A stretch of DNA of 64,000 nt from CADEER01 sp965216585 (GCA_965216585.1 CBDCGC010000003.1:3038001-3102000), one strand, 5' to 3'; shown: positions 33,830 to 43,927, counted from the stretch's first letter. The notes: generated by a model from the sequence alone, not told the origin. Translations and numbers: made by a program.

Positions 33830-35155
33830 ATGAATGCCGGCGATCTCATCTTGGTCAGTGTCGACGATCACGTCGTCGAGCCGAAGGGGATGTTCGAGCA
33901 GCACGTCCCGGCGCAGTGGAAATCGAAGGCGCCGCGCGTGGTGCGCAAGAAGGACGGCTCCGACGTCTGGATTTTCAATGGCGAGCAGGTCATCAACCTC
34001 GGGTTGAACGCCGTCGTCGGTCGTCTGCCCGAGGAGTACGGCATGGAGCCGACGGCCTACGAGCAGATGCGTCCGGGGTGTTTCGATATCGACGAGCGCA
34101 TCCGCGACATGAACGCCAACGGCGTGCTGATGTCGCTGTGCTTCCCGTCGTTTCCCGGACTGTGCGGCGGTCTCTTCGCCCGCCAGCAGGACAAGAAGCT
34201 GTCGCGCGTGATGTTGCAGGCCTACAACGACTGGCACATCGACGAGTGGTGCGGCGCCTATCCCGGGCGCTTCATTCCGATGGCGCTACCGGCGTTGTGG
34301 GATCCGCAAGTGGCGGCAGACGAAGTGCGGCGCGTTGCCGAGAAGGGCTGCCGCGCCGTGACCTTCACCGAGCGGCCGGAGGACTACGAGCTGCCCTCCG
34401 TGCACAGCGAAGCCTGGGACCCGTTCTGGCAGGCCTGTGTCGACACCGGCACCGTGATCTGCATTCACATCGGCTCGGGGGCCGGTATGAAGTTCACCTC
34501 GATGGAAGCGCCGGTCGACGTCATGATCACGACGACGCCGATGTCGATCGTGTCGTGCGCCGCCGATCTGTTGTGGTCGCGCGTCTTGAAGAAGTACCCG
34601 ACGATCAAGTTCGCCCTCTCCGAGGGCGGTATCGGCTGGATTCCCTACTTCCTCGAGCGGGCGGACTACGTCCACGCTCATCACAAGGCGTGGACCTACC
34701 AGGACTTCGGCGGCGAGCTGCCGAGCGACGTCTGGCGCCGCCACATCATCTCCTGCTTCATCGACGATCCGACCGGCGTGAAGAACCGCGGTGCCGTCGG
34801 CATCGACACCATCACCTGGGAATGCGACTACCCGCACTCCGACACGACCTGGCCGAAATCGCCGGAAGCGCTGTTCACCCACTTCGACGGCGTGCCGGAC
34901 GGCGACATCGACAAGATCACCCACGAAAACGCAATCCGCTTTTTCTCCGTCGATCCGTTTTCCGTGCGCGACAAAGAACAGTGCCGCGCCGCCGCGCTGC
35001 GCGCCGAGTCGCCCGACGTCGACATCGCTCCGAGAAGCCAACGCGGCGGCAAACCACCGGTCCAAGGCGAACAACGCCCGGTGACGACGAAAGACATCAC
35101 CGAGCAGTTGGCCACCGCCTACATGACGGTTCCCGAAGAGGTAGCGCAGAGCTGA
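33830..35155 (+). CDS. Amidohydrolase-2 (ACMSD-like) family protein
   Basis: 441 residues, with ggggg seven bases before the ATG. This is a TIM-barrel metallohydrolase: VSVDDHVVEP (D12-x-H14 metal site), ICIHIGSGAG (barrel His), FALSEGGIGWIPYFLERAD and TITWECDYPHSDTTWP (catalytic Asp) follow in family order. Members decarboxylate or hydrolyse ring compounds as in ACMSD; many environmental genomes have expansions of this subtype with unknown substrates. The C-terminal 60 residues are extra to the barrel. It is a single gene after the repeat array, convergent with a methyltransferase. Confidence 0.85.
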   Translation: MNAGDLILVSVDDHVVEPKGMFEQHVPAQWKSKAPRVVRKKDGSDVWIFNGEQVINLGLNAVVGRLPEEYGMEPTAYEQMRPGCFDIDERIRDMNANGVLMSLCFPSFPGLCGGLFARQQDKKLSRVMLQAYNDWHIDEWCGAYPGRFIPMALPALWDPQVAADEVRRVAEKGCRAVTFTERPEDYELPSVHSEAWDPFWQACVDTGTVICIHIGSGAGMKFTSMEAPVDVMITTTPMSIVSCAADLLWSRVLKKYPTIKFALSEGGIGWIPYFLERADYVHAHHKAWTYQDFGGELPSDVWRRHIISCFIDDPTGVKNRGAVGIDTITWECDYPHSDTTWPKSPEALFTHFDGVPDGDIDKITHENAIRFFSVDPFSVRDKEQCRAAALRAESPDVDIAPRSQRGGKPPVQGEQRPVTTKDITEQLATAYMTVPEEVAQS

Positions 35156-35185
35156 CCAGCGGAAGTGACCGGGCTGGAGTTCCTG

Positions 35186-36118
35186 CTACGTTCGCTTTGC
35201 GAAGATGATGTGGGCGGGAGCGGCGAACTCGACCGTTCCATCCGAAGTGACGTACTTGCTGAGAGCATCTTCTGCCTCTCGGAGGATTCCTTCGATCTGC
35301 TCTTCACTGAGCACCACACCCATGACGGGAAGCCAGCCTCGGAGGTCCGCTTCCACCATTGCCCGGATACTCGGAAATCGCGCCGTTCCCGGAAGGGTCG
35401 TTAGCTCAACCGATGCCGCTCCAGCGTCTCGGAAGAGGGCGGACACCTCGATGGGGTCACCCAGCACGAACGGAGCCTTCAGTGCTTCCGCAGCTTGTTT
35501 TCCCGCACGACGTTCGAGCAACTCTACTTCGATCGGGTAGGCTTCCGAATTGGCGAGCGACTCCCACACGGCGACGGCAATACGCCCCCCGGGACGAAGA
35601 ACCCGCAACATCTCTCGAAGCGCCGCTGTGCGATCCTGAAAAAACATGAGACCGAACTGGCTGATCACGGCATCGAACGAATCGTCGTCAAAGGGCAGCG
35701 CTTCAGCGGTGCCTTCTCGCCAGTCGACCGAGGATGCCAACTGTCTTGCAATGGCCAGCATGCCTGGATTCACATCGATGCCGATCACGGAGCCGCCGGT
35801 ACCTACACGCTGGATGGCTTCGCGCGCTAGCACTCCCGTTCCGCACGCAACGTCCAAGACGCGGTCGCCGGATCGAACCTGAGCCGCTTCGACCACTCGC
35901 GGCGCCCACTGTTGGAACAACGCCGGGACGTGGAGTTGTTCGTACGCCCTTGCAGCGGCAATCTCCTCTGCGGAAGCTTCTTCCACGATATCGATCTCCC
36001 TCGGTTCCTTATGCACTCGCGAGCGTTCGAAGGGAAGCGTCGCGGAACGGTACGGCTCGTCCCCGACTCGCCGGCCTGAATTTGGCGTCGTTCGGGTTGG
36101 CGAATCTCCCTCCCGCAT
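35186..36118 (-). CDS. UbiE-like SAM methyltransferase
   Basis: 310 residues from the ATG at 36118; a GTG at 36016 would remove a poorly conserved 34-residue leader and may be the true start. SAM-binding motif I is RVLDVACGTGVLAREA, followed by VIGIDVNPGMLAIAR, WREGTAEALPFDDDSFDAVI and MLRVLRPGGRIAVAVW, typical of UbiE/Methyltransf_11 enzymes. The C-terminal segment (SIRAMVEADLRGWLP) is of the kind seen in small-molecule methylases. Substrate unknown. It is divergent from mutY, with only about 55 bp between the starts. Confidence 0.82.
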   Translation of the reverse strand: MREGDSPTRTTPNSGRRVGDEPYRSATLPFERSRVHKEPREIDIVEEASAEEIAAARAYEQLHVPALFQQWAPRVVEAAQVRSGDRVLDVACGTGVLAREAIQRVGTGGSVIGIDVNPGMLAIARQLASSVDWREGTAEALPFDDDSFDAVISQFGLMFFQDRTAALREMLRVLRPGGRIAVAVWESLANSEAYPIEVELLERRAGKQAAEALKAPFVLGDPIEVSALFRDAGAASVELTTLPGTARFPSIRAMVEADLRGWLPVMGVVLSEEQIEGILREAEDALSKYVTSDGTVEFAAPAHIIFAKRT

Positions 36119-36173
36119 GGTGGTGGCGCGGGACTCGCTTGTCTGCTGGCGGGCGAGGCGGCAAGGTGCGGCG

Positions 36174-37220
36174 ATGGGTAGTCGGACCGCTGGCAGGGCG
36201 GCGGATGGGCGGCGGCGTGTGGCGCTGCGGGCGGCGTTGTTGCGCTGGTACGACGCCAACCGGCGGGCTCTGCCGTGGCGCGCCGATGCGGACCCGTACC
36301 GGGTGTGGGTGGCCGAGGTGATGTTGCAACAGACGCGCATCGCCGTCGTCGAACCGGTGTACAGGCGCTTCTTGCGTGTCTTTCCGACGATGCTCGAGCT
36401 CGCGGCGGCGGGTGAGGAGGAGGTGCTGGCGGCGTGGTCGGGCCTCGGCTACTACCGCCGGGCGCGTTTGCTGCACCGCGCGGCGCGACTGCTGGCCAGC
36501 GAGGGTCGGCGCTTTCCGCGTGACTACGATGCGGCGCTGACGTTGCCGGGCGTCGGTTCCTATACGGCGGCCGCCGTGCTCTCGATCGCCTATGGCGAGG
36601 CGCACGCCGCCGTCGATGGCAACGTCGTACGCGTGCTCTCGCGCTTGCGCCGCCTGGGTCTGCCAGACTCGCGCGGCGAGCCACACGCCGCTCTGGCCGC
36701 CGAGCTCCTCGACCGGCGGCGCCCGGGAGATTGGAACCAGGCGATCATGGAGCTCGGCGAGACGATCTGTACTCCGACTCGCCCCGCTTGCCCGATCTGT
36801 CCGTTGGCGCGCCGATGCGAGGCGCTGCACAGTGGAACGGTCGGCGATCACCCGCCGGTGAAGAAGCGGCGCGCGACCGAGAAGGTGGCGGCGACGATGT
36901 TGGTGCTGCGCGACGGCGACGGCCGGGTGGTCCTCGAAAGGGGAGCCTTTCCCTACCTGCCGGCGATGTGGCTGCCGATCTTCGACGCCGCGAACAGAGA
37001 ACGAGCGCGGCCGGGCGACGCCGTCGAGGAGGTGCGCCACGCCATCACGCATCGCGCCTTTCGCATCCGCGTCGTGGCGCGAACAGTCGCGGCGGTGAAG
37101 CTGTCCGAGCGGCGAAAGGGGGACGGCGAGCGGCGCATCTTCGGCCCGGCGGAGCTGGCCCGGGTTGGGCGCTCGTCGCTGTTGCAGAAGGCTTTGTCGG
37201 TGGGGTGTCGGCGCGGATGA
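36174..37220 (+). CDS. mutY: A/G-specific adenine glycosylase MutY
   Basis: 348 residues from the ATG at 36174 (aaggtg upstream). It excises adenine mispaired with 8-oxoguanine. RALPWRADADPYRVWVAEVM starts the domain, with the catalytic Glu in AEVMLQQT. The helix-hairpin-helix is LPGVGSYTAAAVLSIA, followed by AAVDGNVVRVLSR. The 4Fe-4S cluster loop C-x6-C-x2-C-x5-C is intact (CTPTRPACPICPLARRC). The C-terminal domain that recognises 8-oxoG (about residues 225-340) is present but divergent. It overlaps no neighbour and is divergent from the methyltransferase gene. Confidence 0.93.
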   Translation: MGSRTAGRAADGRRRVALRAALLRWYDANRRALPWRADADPYRVWVAEVMLQQTRIAVVEPVYRRFLRVFPTMLELAAAGEEEVLAAWSGLGYYRRARLLHRAARLLASEGRRFPRDYDAALTLPGVGSYTAAAVLSIAYGEAHAAVDGNVVRVLSRLRRLGLPDSRGEPHAALAAELLDRRRPGDWNQAIMELGETICTPTRPACPICPLARRCEALHSGTVGDHPPVKKRRATEKVAATMLVLRDGDGRVVLERGAFPYLPAMWLPIFDAANRERARPGDAVEEVRHAITHRAFRIRVVARTVAAVKLSERRKGDGERRIFGPAELARVGRSSLLQKALSVGCRRG

Positions 37221-37238
37221 ATCGACCTGCTGCGAGTG

Positions 37239-37493
37239 TCAGATACACTCGCAAAAATTGACGTCTCTGCCGCAAGCTGCCGAGACGCCGGTGTCGATGC
37301 AACAGGGCAAGCCTTCGTCACAATCGGCGTCGCTGCGACAGGCGTCGCCGAAGCCTCCGTTGCCTGGTGTGACGCCGCTACAATCGCCGGCCATGCCCAT
37401 GCCGCCCGGAGCGCCCGAGTCGTCGGAACCGCAGGCGCCGAGAACCAGCGCCAAGATCAAGGCGGCAATGAGTCTGCTCAGAACTTTCGCCAT
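37239..37493 (-). CDS. Small Cys-rich lipoprotein
   Basis: 84 residues. The ATG at 37493 follows gggaggt eight bases upstream and opens a lipoprotein signal ending LVLGACGSDD. The mature protein is only about 65 residues with eight Cys: GDACRSDADCDEGLPCC and CGRDVNFCECI. The CxxDxDCxxxxxCC pattern is common in small secreted proteins of Myxococcota and relatives. Function unknown. It stands alone between mutY and the SDR. Confidence 0.7.
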   Translation of the reverse strand: MAKVLSRLIAALILALVLGACGSDDSGAPGGMGMAGDCSGVTPGNGGFGDACRSDADCDEGLPCCIDTGVSAACGRDVNFCECI

Positions 37494-37564
37494 CGAGAAC
37501 ACCTCCCTCGGGGAAATCGAATAGCGCGTGTTGCCGGAGAACGGCAAGGACGATTCGAAAGCTC

Positions 37565-38341
37565 TCAACTTTCGTAGTCGAGGCGCTTGCCGACGGTCCA
37601 ACCGCCATCGACGACGAGGGGGTGGCCGGTGATGAACGACGCCTCGTCGGAGGCGAGGAAGAGAATGGCGGCGGCCACTTCCTCCGGTCGGCCGGCGCGG
37701 TCGAGCAGGTGCCAGCGCAACATTTCGTCGCGCACGGGTTTGAGGGCGGGGTCTTGCAGCACCGCCGTCAGCGGCGTGTCGATGAGGCCCGGACAGACGC
37801 AGTTGACGCGGATTCCCTGGCGCGCGTAGTCGATCGCCATGGTGCGAGTCATCTGGACGACGCCGCCTTTCGAGACGTTGTAGGGAAGCGCGCCGCTCAT
37901 CCCCTCGAGGCCTTCGACGCTGGCGACGTGAATGACGCTGCCGCTACCGCGTTCGATCATCGCCGGCAGGGCGTGCTTGGCGACGAGGAACGATCCTTTC
38001 AAGTTGATGTCGATGGTGCGGTCCCAATCTTCGACGGACAGCTCGTGTGCCAATCCGACGCCTTCGACACCTGCGGCGTTGACGAGAATGTCGATGCGTC
38101 CGTGATCTTTGCCAATTCCCTCGACCGCCCGTTGCACGGCGCCTTCGTCGCGGACGTCGATCAGGCCGGTGAACGACGTCTCCGAGGTTGCGCCCTGCAC
38201 CGACTTCCAATTCGGTGGCTGCGTCGCCAGATCGACGCCGGCGATGATCGCTCCCTCATTGGCAAAGCGCTGCGCCGTGGCAAGACCGATGCCCGACGCG
38301 GCGCCGGTGATGACGGCGACTCTGTCTTTGAGCCGTTGCAT
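37565..38341 (-). CDS. Short-chain dehydrogenase/reductase (module A)
   Basis: 258 residues with ggtgag just before the ATG at 38341. Classical SDR: TGAASGIGLATA (NAD(P) loop), LVNAAGVEG (NAG motif), the Ser of HVASVEGLEG, and YNVSKGG (YxxxK active site). VCPGLIDTPL is typical. VDLATQ after beta-2 carries an acidic residue, which favours NAD over NADP. It starts 2 bp after the stop of the small acyl-CoA dehydrogenase, and the three genes form one operon for a beta-oxidation-like cycle on an unknown acyl substrate. Confidence 0.9.
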   Translation of the reverse strand: MQRLKDRVAVITGAASGIGLATAQRFANEGAIIAGVDLATQPPNWKSVQGATSETSFTGLIDVRDEGAVQRAVEGIGKDHGRIDILVNAAGVEGVGLAHELSVEDWDRTIDINLKGSFLVAKHALPAMIERGSGSVIHVASVEGLEGMSGALPYNVSKGGVVQMTRTMAIDYARQGIRVNCVCPGLIDTPLTAVLQDPALKPVRDEMLRWHLLDRAGRPEEVAAAILFLASDEASFITGHPLVVDGGWTVGKRLDYES

Positions 38342-38343
38342 GC

Positions 38344-39432
38344 TCACCACCCGGCCAGGTCGGCCGCTCGTTTTCTGTGGTAGGCGGCGCCGCCTAGAAA
38401 CGAGCGATTGAAGAGGGCGCGGCGAAACCACAGATGCAGATCGTATTCCCAGGTGAAACCGATGCCGCCGTGGAGCTCGATGGCGTAGCGGGTGGCCATG
38501 TCGTAGAGATCGGTGAGATGCGCCTTGGCCAGGGCGGCGTGGCGCTCGGCTTTGTCGTCGATGTGATCGAGAGCGTGAGCGGCGTACCACCACAGGGATA
38601 GGGACGGTTCGAGATCGGCGGCCATGTTGGCGAGCTGGTGCTTGACGCCCTGAAAAGCACCGATGACGCGGCCGAATTGCTCGCGCGTCATGGCGTAGTC
38701 CGAGGTCATGCGCAGGCAGCGGTTGGCGCCGCCGTAGGAGTCGGCGGCAAGGAGGACCAGGCCGACATCGCGAGCGCGGTCGAAGGCGGCGCGGCCGGCG
38801 GCGATCTTGGTCGCCGGCGTGCCGGTGAAGCGGACGCTGTCGAGGCGGCGTGTCATGTCGTGGCCGTTGACGGCGGTGATCTCGATGCCGGTGGCGGCGC
38901 CGTCGGCGAGCCAGATGCCGGGTCCGTCGGCGTCGCGGGCGGCAACGAGGATGACGTTGCTGGCGGCGGCAAACGGAACCAGCGGTTTTTCGCCGTTGAG
39001 GACGCCGCCGTCCGCCGACACCTCGAGCCGCTCGGCATCCCACTCGCCGATCTTCTCGCTGACCGCGAGTGTAGCGATCGCCTCGCCGCTGGCGATCTTT
39101 GTCAGCCAAGTCGATTTCGCCGAATCGTCGTCGCAGGCGATGAGCGCGGCCGCCGCCGTCGCGCAGGCGAAGAACGGCCCCGGCGTCGCCGCCCAGCCCA
39201 TTTCCTCGGCTGCGAGCGCCAGGTCGAGCACCTCGAGCTCGGAGCCTCCGTACTCACTTGGAACGATCAGACCGGTGATTCCGAGCTCGGCAAGGCCGCG
39301 CCACAAGTCGCCGTCGTGGCCATCCTCGCCCTCCATGATGGCGCGCACGCGCGTCGTCGGACACTCGCCTTCCAGGTAGCGGTGCAAGGTGTCCTTGAGC
39401 AGCACCTGTTCTTCGCTCAGACCGAAATCCAT
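38344..39432 (-). CDS. Acyl-CoA dehydrogenase, smaller partner (module A)
   Basis: 362 residues. Begins MDFGLSEEQVLLKDTLHRYL, then LGITGLIVPSEYGGSELEVLDLALAAEEMG, the usual N-terminal helical domain; the beta domain and YAMTREQFGRVIGAFQGVKH follow, with ELHGGIGFTWEYDLHLWFRR near the end. It is slightly shorter than housekeeping enzymes and is encoded 9 bp after a second, longer family member. Such adjacent pairs form alpha2beta2 enzymes in steroid side-chain degradation of actinobacteria, where only one subunit keeps the catalytic base; that comparison is inferred here from gene order. Confidence 0.88.
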   Translation of the reverse strand: MDFGLSEEQVLLKDTLHRYLEGECPTTRVRAIMEGEDGHDGDLWRGLAELGITGLIVPSEYGGSELEVLDLALAAEEMGWAATPGPFFACATAAAALIACDDDSAKSTWLTKIASGEAIATLAVSEKIGEWDAERLEVSADGGVLNGEKPLVPFAAASNVILVAARDADGPGIWLADGAATGIEITAVNGHDMTRRLDSVRFTGTPATKIAAGRAAFDRARDVGLVLLAADSYGGANRCLRMTSDYAMTREQFGRVIGAFQGVKHQLANMAADLEPSLSLWWYAAHALDHIDDKAERHAALAKAHLTDLYDMATRYAIELHGGIGFTWEYDLHLWFRRALFNRSFLGGAAYHRKRAADLAGW

Positions 39433-39441
39433 CGAGCTCTC

Positions 39442-40662
39442 TCACACGTTGCGCGGCAAGCCGAGGCCGCGTTCGCCGATGATGTTGCGTTGAATGTTCG
39501 GTGCGCCGCCGCCGAGCGCCATGCCCCAGTACCACATGTAGGCCGTCGAAAAGCCGCCCATGTCGGGCGCCAGCGTTTCGCCCGGCGCGCAGACGCCGCG
39601 GTCGCTGAGGATGTCCATCGCCAACTTGGTGACCTTGTAGACGAGGTTGGTCGAGTGCAGCTTGGGCACCAATCCGGCGAGGCCGGGGTCGCCGCCCTTG
39701 GCTCCTATGGTCAGCAGGCGGAAGCCGTTGTACTCGGCGGCGAGGAGGTCGGCCTCCACGGCGGCGATCCGGTCGCGGATGATCGGGTCGTCGATCATCG
39801 GTGTGCCGCGCACTTCGATGACCTGCGCCATGGCGACGAGGCCGTCGAAGGTGCGCCGCGCCAGCGAAGCGTTGCCGATCAGCGCGCGCTCGTGCTTGAG
39901 CGTCGAGCGACTCACCTGCCAACCCTTGCCGCGTTCGCCGACGATGCTGTCCTTCGGCACTCGCACGTTGTCGAAGAAGACTTCGTTGAAGTCGGCTTCG
40001 CCGGTCATCTGCCGCAGGGGGCGAACGTCGATACCCTCGCTCTTCATGTCGATCAGGAAGTAGGTGATGCCGTCGTGCTTCGGCTTGTCGGGCTCGGTGC
40101 GGATGAGGGCGAACATCATATCCGCCTCTTGCGCATTCGAGGTCCAGATCTTCTGGCCGTTGATCACCCACTCGTCGCCGTCGAGCTCGGCACTGGTGCG
40201 CAGCGAGGCGAGGTCGCTACCGGCGCCGGGCTCACTGTAGCCCTGGCACCAGAGCAGCCTGCCGAGCAGCGTCGCCTCGACGTAGCGCTCCTTCTGCTCC
40301 TCGCTGCCCTTCTCGACCAGGGTGGGGGCGAGCATGCTAGGCCCCTGGCCCATGATCTCGAACGGCGCCTTGGCGCGTTTGAACTCCTCGCTGAGGATCG
40401 TCGCCTTGAGCGGGTCCGGCGCTTGCTCGCCGCCGCCGTAGCGGCGCGGGATTGAGCGGTACATATACCCCCGCGCGATGGCCTTCTTGCGAAAGTCGGT
40501 TGCTCGCTCGTCGGTGCGAATGCCGCCGCCCATGGCACCGCGCACCGTTTGCAGATCGGGCTCGGGCGCCGAGGCGCGGTCTTCGTCGGTCCAGTTCTCG
40601 CTCAGGAAGGCGCGCACTTCGGCGCGGAAGTCCTGGTATTCTTGGCTGTATTCGAGGTTCAA
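39442..40662 (-). CDS. Acyl-CoA dehydrogenase, larger partner (module A)
   Basis: 406 residues from a TTG at 40662, chosen because CGGGAG lies six bases upstream and the family N-terminus (LEYSQEYQDFRAEVRAFL) starts there. Flavin and substrate blocks: CQGYSEPGAGSDLASLRT, GQKIWTSNAQEADMMFALIR, ADFNEVFFDNVRVPKDSIVG, and the C-terminal GERGLGLPRNV. It is the first gene of the three-gene operon, with the small partner 9 bp downstream. A 258-bp divergent spacer separates it from the beta-helix protein gene and should hold both promoters. Confidence 0.88.
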   Translation of the reverse strand: MNLEYSQEYQDFRAEVRAFLSENWTDEDRASAPEPDLQTVRGAMGGGIRTDERATDFRKKAIARGYMYRSIPRRYGGGEQAPDPLKATILSEEFKRAKAPFEIMGQGPSMLAPTLVEKGSEEQKERYVEATLLGRLLWCQGYSEPGAGSDLASLRTSAELDGDEWVINGQKIWTSNAQEADMMFALIRTEPDKPKHDGITYFLIDMKSEGIDVRPLRQMTGEADFNEVFFDNVRVPKDSIVGERGKGWQVSRSTLKHERALIGNASLARRTFDGLVAMAQVIEVRGTPMIDDPIIRDRIAAVEADLLAAEYNGFRLLTIGAKGGDPGLAGLVPKLHSTNLVYKVTKLAMDILSDRGVCAPGETLAPDMGGFSTAYMWYWGMALGGGAPNIQRNIIGERGLGLPRNV

Positions 40663-40920
40663 ATGGCGCTCCCGAGCGCCGGCCTGGCGCACCTGGAGGT
40701 GACTTGGTCGGTAGCTGGCGAGGGTAATGGTGAAGCGGTGGGGATCGAAACGACCGTTTGGACACGGTTTACAGAGTGGCGCCGAGCATCTCAAGGCCTC
40801 TCCTGACTAGTAAAGAGCCTTGCGATTTGATCATGTCGTATGACACGATCGACAAATCGCACCCTGCGGTACCGTTTGGCGGTTACCGGACATCGAAAGC
40901 CCGTAATGGGAGGAATAGCA

Positions 40921-43920
40921 ATGACCGGACGAACACTTGGCCAGCACCTTTGCGTGCTGACCGCAGCCGCGGCATTTTCGATGGCGCCGGCCGCTGCGCA
41001 AACGACCATCGACGATTTCAGCGACGCCGGAGCCAACACGATCATTCCCCCGGGGCTGACGCGCACGACGGTCGGTTCGACTTCGGGAACGGACAGTGGC
41101 TTGAGCGGTGTGATCGGCGGCACGCGCACGCTGACCGTCGACATGACCGCCGCCGGTGGCGCGACGCCCAACGTGACCGCGGGTGTCAGTCCTTCGTTTC
41201 AGATCCTCTCGTATGCATCGAGTGTCTTTGGCGATGGTGCGGTGACTCTCTTTTACGACGGCAACGGCTCCGGCCTGGCGGCCGACCTGTCGCTCGGTAC
41301 CGGGATCGAAGTGCAGATTGCATCCGATGCCTCCGCCGTTCCCTACACAGTGACTCTCACTCTATCGGACGGTCTGATCATGGAGACCGACGTGCAAGCC
41401 GGACTGATGAGCGGTCTCGCCTTGGTTCAGTTCGACTACGCCGACTTCCCAACCGTCGACCTCACCGCCATCGACAGCATCGAAGTGGCGATCGACACCA
41501 GCCTGGCGGGCGACTTCGAAACCGCCGGTCCCGGTATCGTCACTTTCGGCGAGCCGGTCTGCGGCAATGGCGTTGTCGAGCCGTTGATCGGCGAAGTGTG
41601 CGACGACGGCAACGCTTTCGGTGGTGACGGTTGTGAAAACGACTGCACCCTGTCGGCGGCGTGTACGTTCAGCCACGGAGGCAGCCCGACCGAGCGCTTC
41701 GTCGGCGTTTGCGGTGCTCCGACCTTTGCCGACATCCAGTCGGCCGTCACGGCATCCAGCCCGGGTGACATCGTGACCGTGTGTCCCGGGACGTACTTCG
41801 AAAACGTCGTCGTCGACGAGGAAGTGACAATTCGTTCGGCGTCCGGCGCGGCGACGACGACGATCAACGCTGCTGGACCCGGAATCATCTTCGACGTACA
41901 GCGCAGCGGTGTGACCATCGAAGACCTGACCCTCGTCGCCGGCTCGGCGGCGGCGGTGATCAGCGCCGATGAGATTTGCAGTCTCGGCGAAGGGCCGTGC
42001 ATCGACCCGGGGTTTGGGTCCAATTTGACGATTCGCGACAACGTCATCCGCGACGGCACCAACGGCATCAACTGGACGGCCGCCATGGTGAATTGTCTGA
42101 CCGTCGACGGCAATACCGTCACCGACGTGACCTCGCACCCGGTTCGTATCCACAACACGATCGGCGATCCCTCGATTCTGGTGTCGATCCTCGGCAACAC
42201 CGTGACCGGCGCGGTGACCAATCCGGCGGTCAACCTCAGCGGCCATGGCGAGCTCTTCGTCGTCGGTCAAAATACCATCGAAGACAACGTCGACGGGCTT
42301 CGCCTTGCTTCGATTACGGCTAGCTCGACGACGCCGACGGTGGTCGAAAACGGCATTGGCAACAACACCGGCAACGGCATCATCGTCGATGCCGGCGCCG
42401 CCGGTGTGCGCATCGTTCAGAACAACATCGAAGGCAACGGCACGGGGTTGTTGAACAACGCCCCAGAAGCGGTGCTCGATGCGACGTTGAACTGGTGGGG
42501 ATCGCAGACCGGTCCGCTGCACGTCACCGAGCGACCGGCCGGCATGGGCGATGAAGTCATCGACACCTCGGGCCTCGACACGACGTTCGTCGAGTTCCTC
42601 TGCGCGCCGGCCCCCGGAGGTTTCCCCAGCATCGGTGGCGAATGCAACGACGCCGAGCCGGAGGAGGAGATCACCTTCATCGCCATCGGCAACAGCCCCG
42701 ACGTCTCGCCGAGCGGCCGCTACATCTCGTTCGTTTCCGCCGAGGACATCAGCGGCGACGACCGCATCACCATCGACAACACCGACGGCAGCTCGGAGGC
42801 CTTTCTCTTCAACCGACGGCCTCTGCGGCAGACCGGAGCGATTTGCCTGGGTGGCACCAACCCGGGCGGGCCGTGCACGCGCCAGCGCGATTGCCCGGAG
42901 GATCTCAACGCCGACCCGATCGTCACCGAGGGAGCGTGCATTCTCATCTCGCAGATTTCCAACGATCCCTCGGGCGCCGGCATGACCTTTGACCCGCGCG
43001 TCAACCGTCGCGGCGACGTATCGTTTGCGACCGATGTCGATTTGACCGGCACCAATGGTGACGGTTCTCTGGAAGTCGTCCTGTGGAGCCATCGCGACTT
43101 CCGTCGCAATGAACCGCCCGATCCCAACGCTTCGATTTCCGACGTCTCGATCGGCGCCAATGTCGAGGATTCGCAGGCGCCGGATCTCGATCGCCGCGCG
43201 CGACGCATTCCGTTCGAATCGCTGGCCGACTTGACCGGGCAGAACGCCGATGGAAACTCGGAGATCTTCGTCTTCGATGAGCGCAAGGGCACCTATGCGC
43301 AGGTCACGGACTCCACGACGGGTGAAAATCGGCGACCGTCGACGCATACCGGCCGGCAGTTCATGTTTGATTCGGATGCCGATCTGACCGGGCAGAACGC
43401 CGACGGCAACCGCGAGATCTTCTTTGCCAGGTTCAGGCGCACCGGCTGGACGATCGAGCAGATCACCGACACCACGGCACCGGTGGAGAACCTCATGGGC
43501 ACGCTCGGCAAGCGCGGCAAGATCGTCGCATTCAGTTCGAACGGCGACTTCACCGGGCAGAACGCCGACGGCAACCGCGAGATCTTCGTTTGGGACAGGG
43601 GAGACTACGAGCAGATCACCAATAGCACGGCGGGCGAGAACGTTGCCCCGGCGGTGAACACGCGTGGCCGTTTCATCGCCTTCGAGTCGACCAACGACGC
43701 CGACGGCACCGGTTCGACCGTGTTCAACCGCCGCATCTTCCTCTACGACCGCAAGAAGGGTACGACGCGTCTGGTGTCGAGGTCCTTCTTTGGCGAGAAC
43801 TCCAAGCCGCGAATCTCCGCCGGTCGTTTCGTCGTCTGGCAGTCGACCGCGGACCTGACCGGCTCGAACCCCGGCGGCGAGACGGTCATCTATCTCTACG
43901 ACCGGCGCAAGGACAACTGA
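40921..43920 (+). CDS. Secreted beta-helix/beta-propeller surface protein
   Basis: 999 residues. The ATG at 40921 has GGGAGGA six bases upstream and a signal peptide ending SMAPAAAQ. Domain order: an N-terminal beta-sandwich-like region (30-210); one Myxococcus Cys-rich repeat (about 214-245: CGNGVVEPLIGEVCDDGNAF); a right-handed parallel beta-helix (about 256-560: FADIQSAVTASSPGDIVTVC, TIRSASGAATTTI and NNT/NGI ladders) like pectate-lyase folds; and a C-terminal TolB-type propeller (580-990) with five blades ending in DLTGQNADGNxEIFxFD. It is probably anchored outside and may bind or cleave polysaccharide, but no catalytic residues can be assigned. A strong terminator follows. Confidence 0.8.
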   Translation: MTGRTLGQHLCVLTAAAAFSMAPAAAQTTIDDFSDAGANTIIPPGLTRTTVGSTSGTDSGLSGVIGGTRTLTVDMTAAGGATPNVTAGVSPSFQILSYASSVFGDGAVTLFYDGNGSGLAADLSLGTGIEVQIASDASAVPYTVTLTLSDGLIMETDVQAGLMSGLALVQFDYADFPTVDLTAIDSIEVAIDTSLAGDFETAGPGIVTFGEPVCGNGVVEPLIGEVCDDGNAFGGDGCENDCTLSAACTFSHGGSPTERFVGVCGAPTFADIQSAVTASSPGDIVTVCPGTYFENVVVDEEVTIRSASGAATTTINAAGPGIIFDVQRSGVTIEDLTLVAGSAAAVISADEICSLGEGPCIDPGFGSNLTIRDNVIRDGTNGINWTAAMVNCLTVDGNTVTDVTSHPVRIHNTIGDPSILVSILGNTVTGAVTNPAVNLSGHGELFVVGQNTIEDNVDGLRLASITASSTTPTVVENGIGNNTGNGIIVDAGAAGVRIVQNNIEGNGTGLLNNAPEAVLDATLNWWGSQTGPLHVTERPAGMGDEVIDTSGLDTTFVEFLCAPAPGGFPSIGGECNDAEPEEEITFIAIGNSPDVSPSGRYISFVSAEDISGDDRITIDNTDGSSEAFLFNRRPLRQTGAICLGGTNPGGPCTRQRDCPEDLNADPIVTEGACILISQISNDPSGAGMTFDPRVNRRGDVSFATDVDLTGTNGDGSLEVVLWSHRDFRRNEPPDPNASISDVSIGANVEDSQAPDLDRRARRIPFESLADLTGQNADGNSEIFVFDERKGTYAQVTDSTTGENRRPSTHTGRQFMFDSDADLTGQNADGNREIFFARFRRTGWTIEQITDTTAPVENLMGTLGKRGKIVAFSSNGDFTGQNADGNREIFVWDRGDYEQITNSTAGENVAPAVNTRGRFIAFESTNDADGTGSTVFNRRIFLYDRKKGTTRLVSRSFFGENSKPRISAGRFVVWQSTADLTGSNPGGETVIYLYDRRKDN

Positions 43921-43927
43921 GCATTCC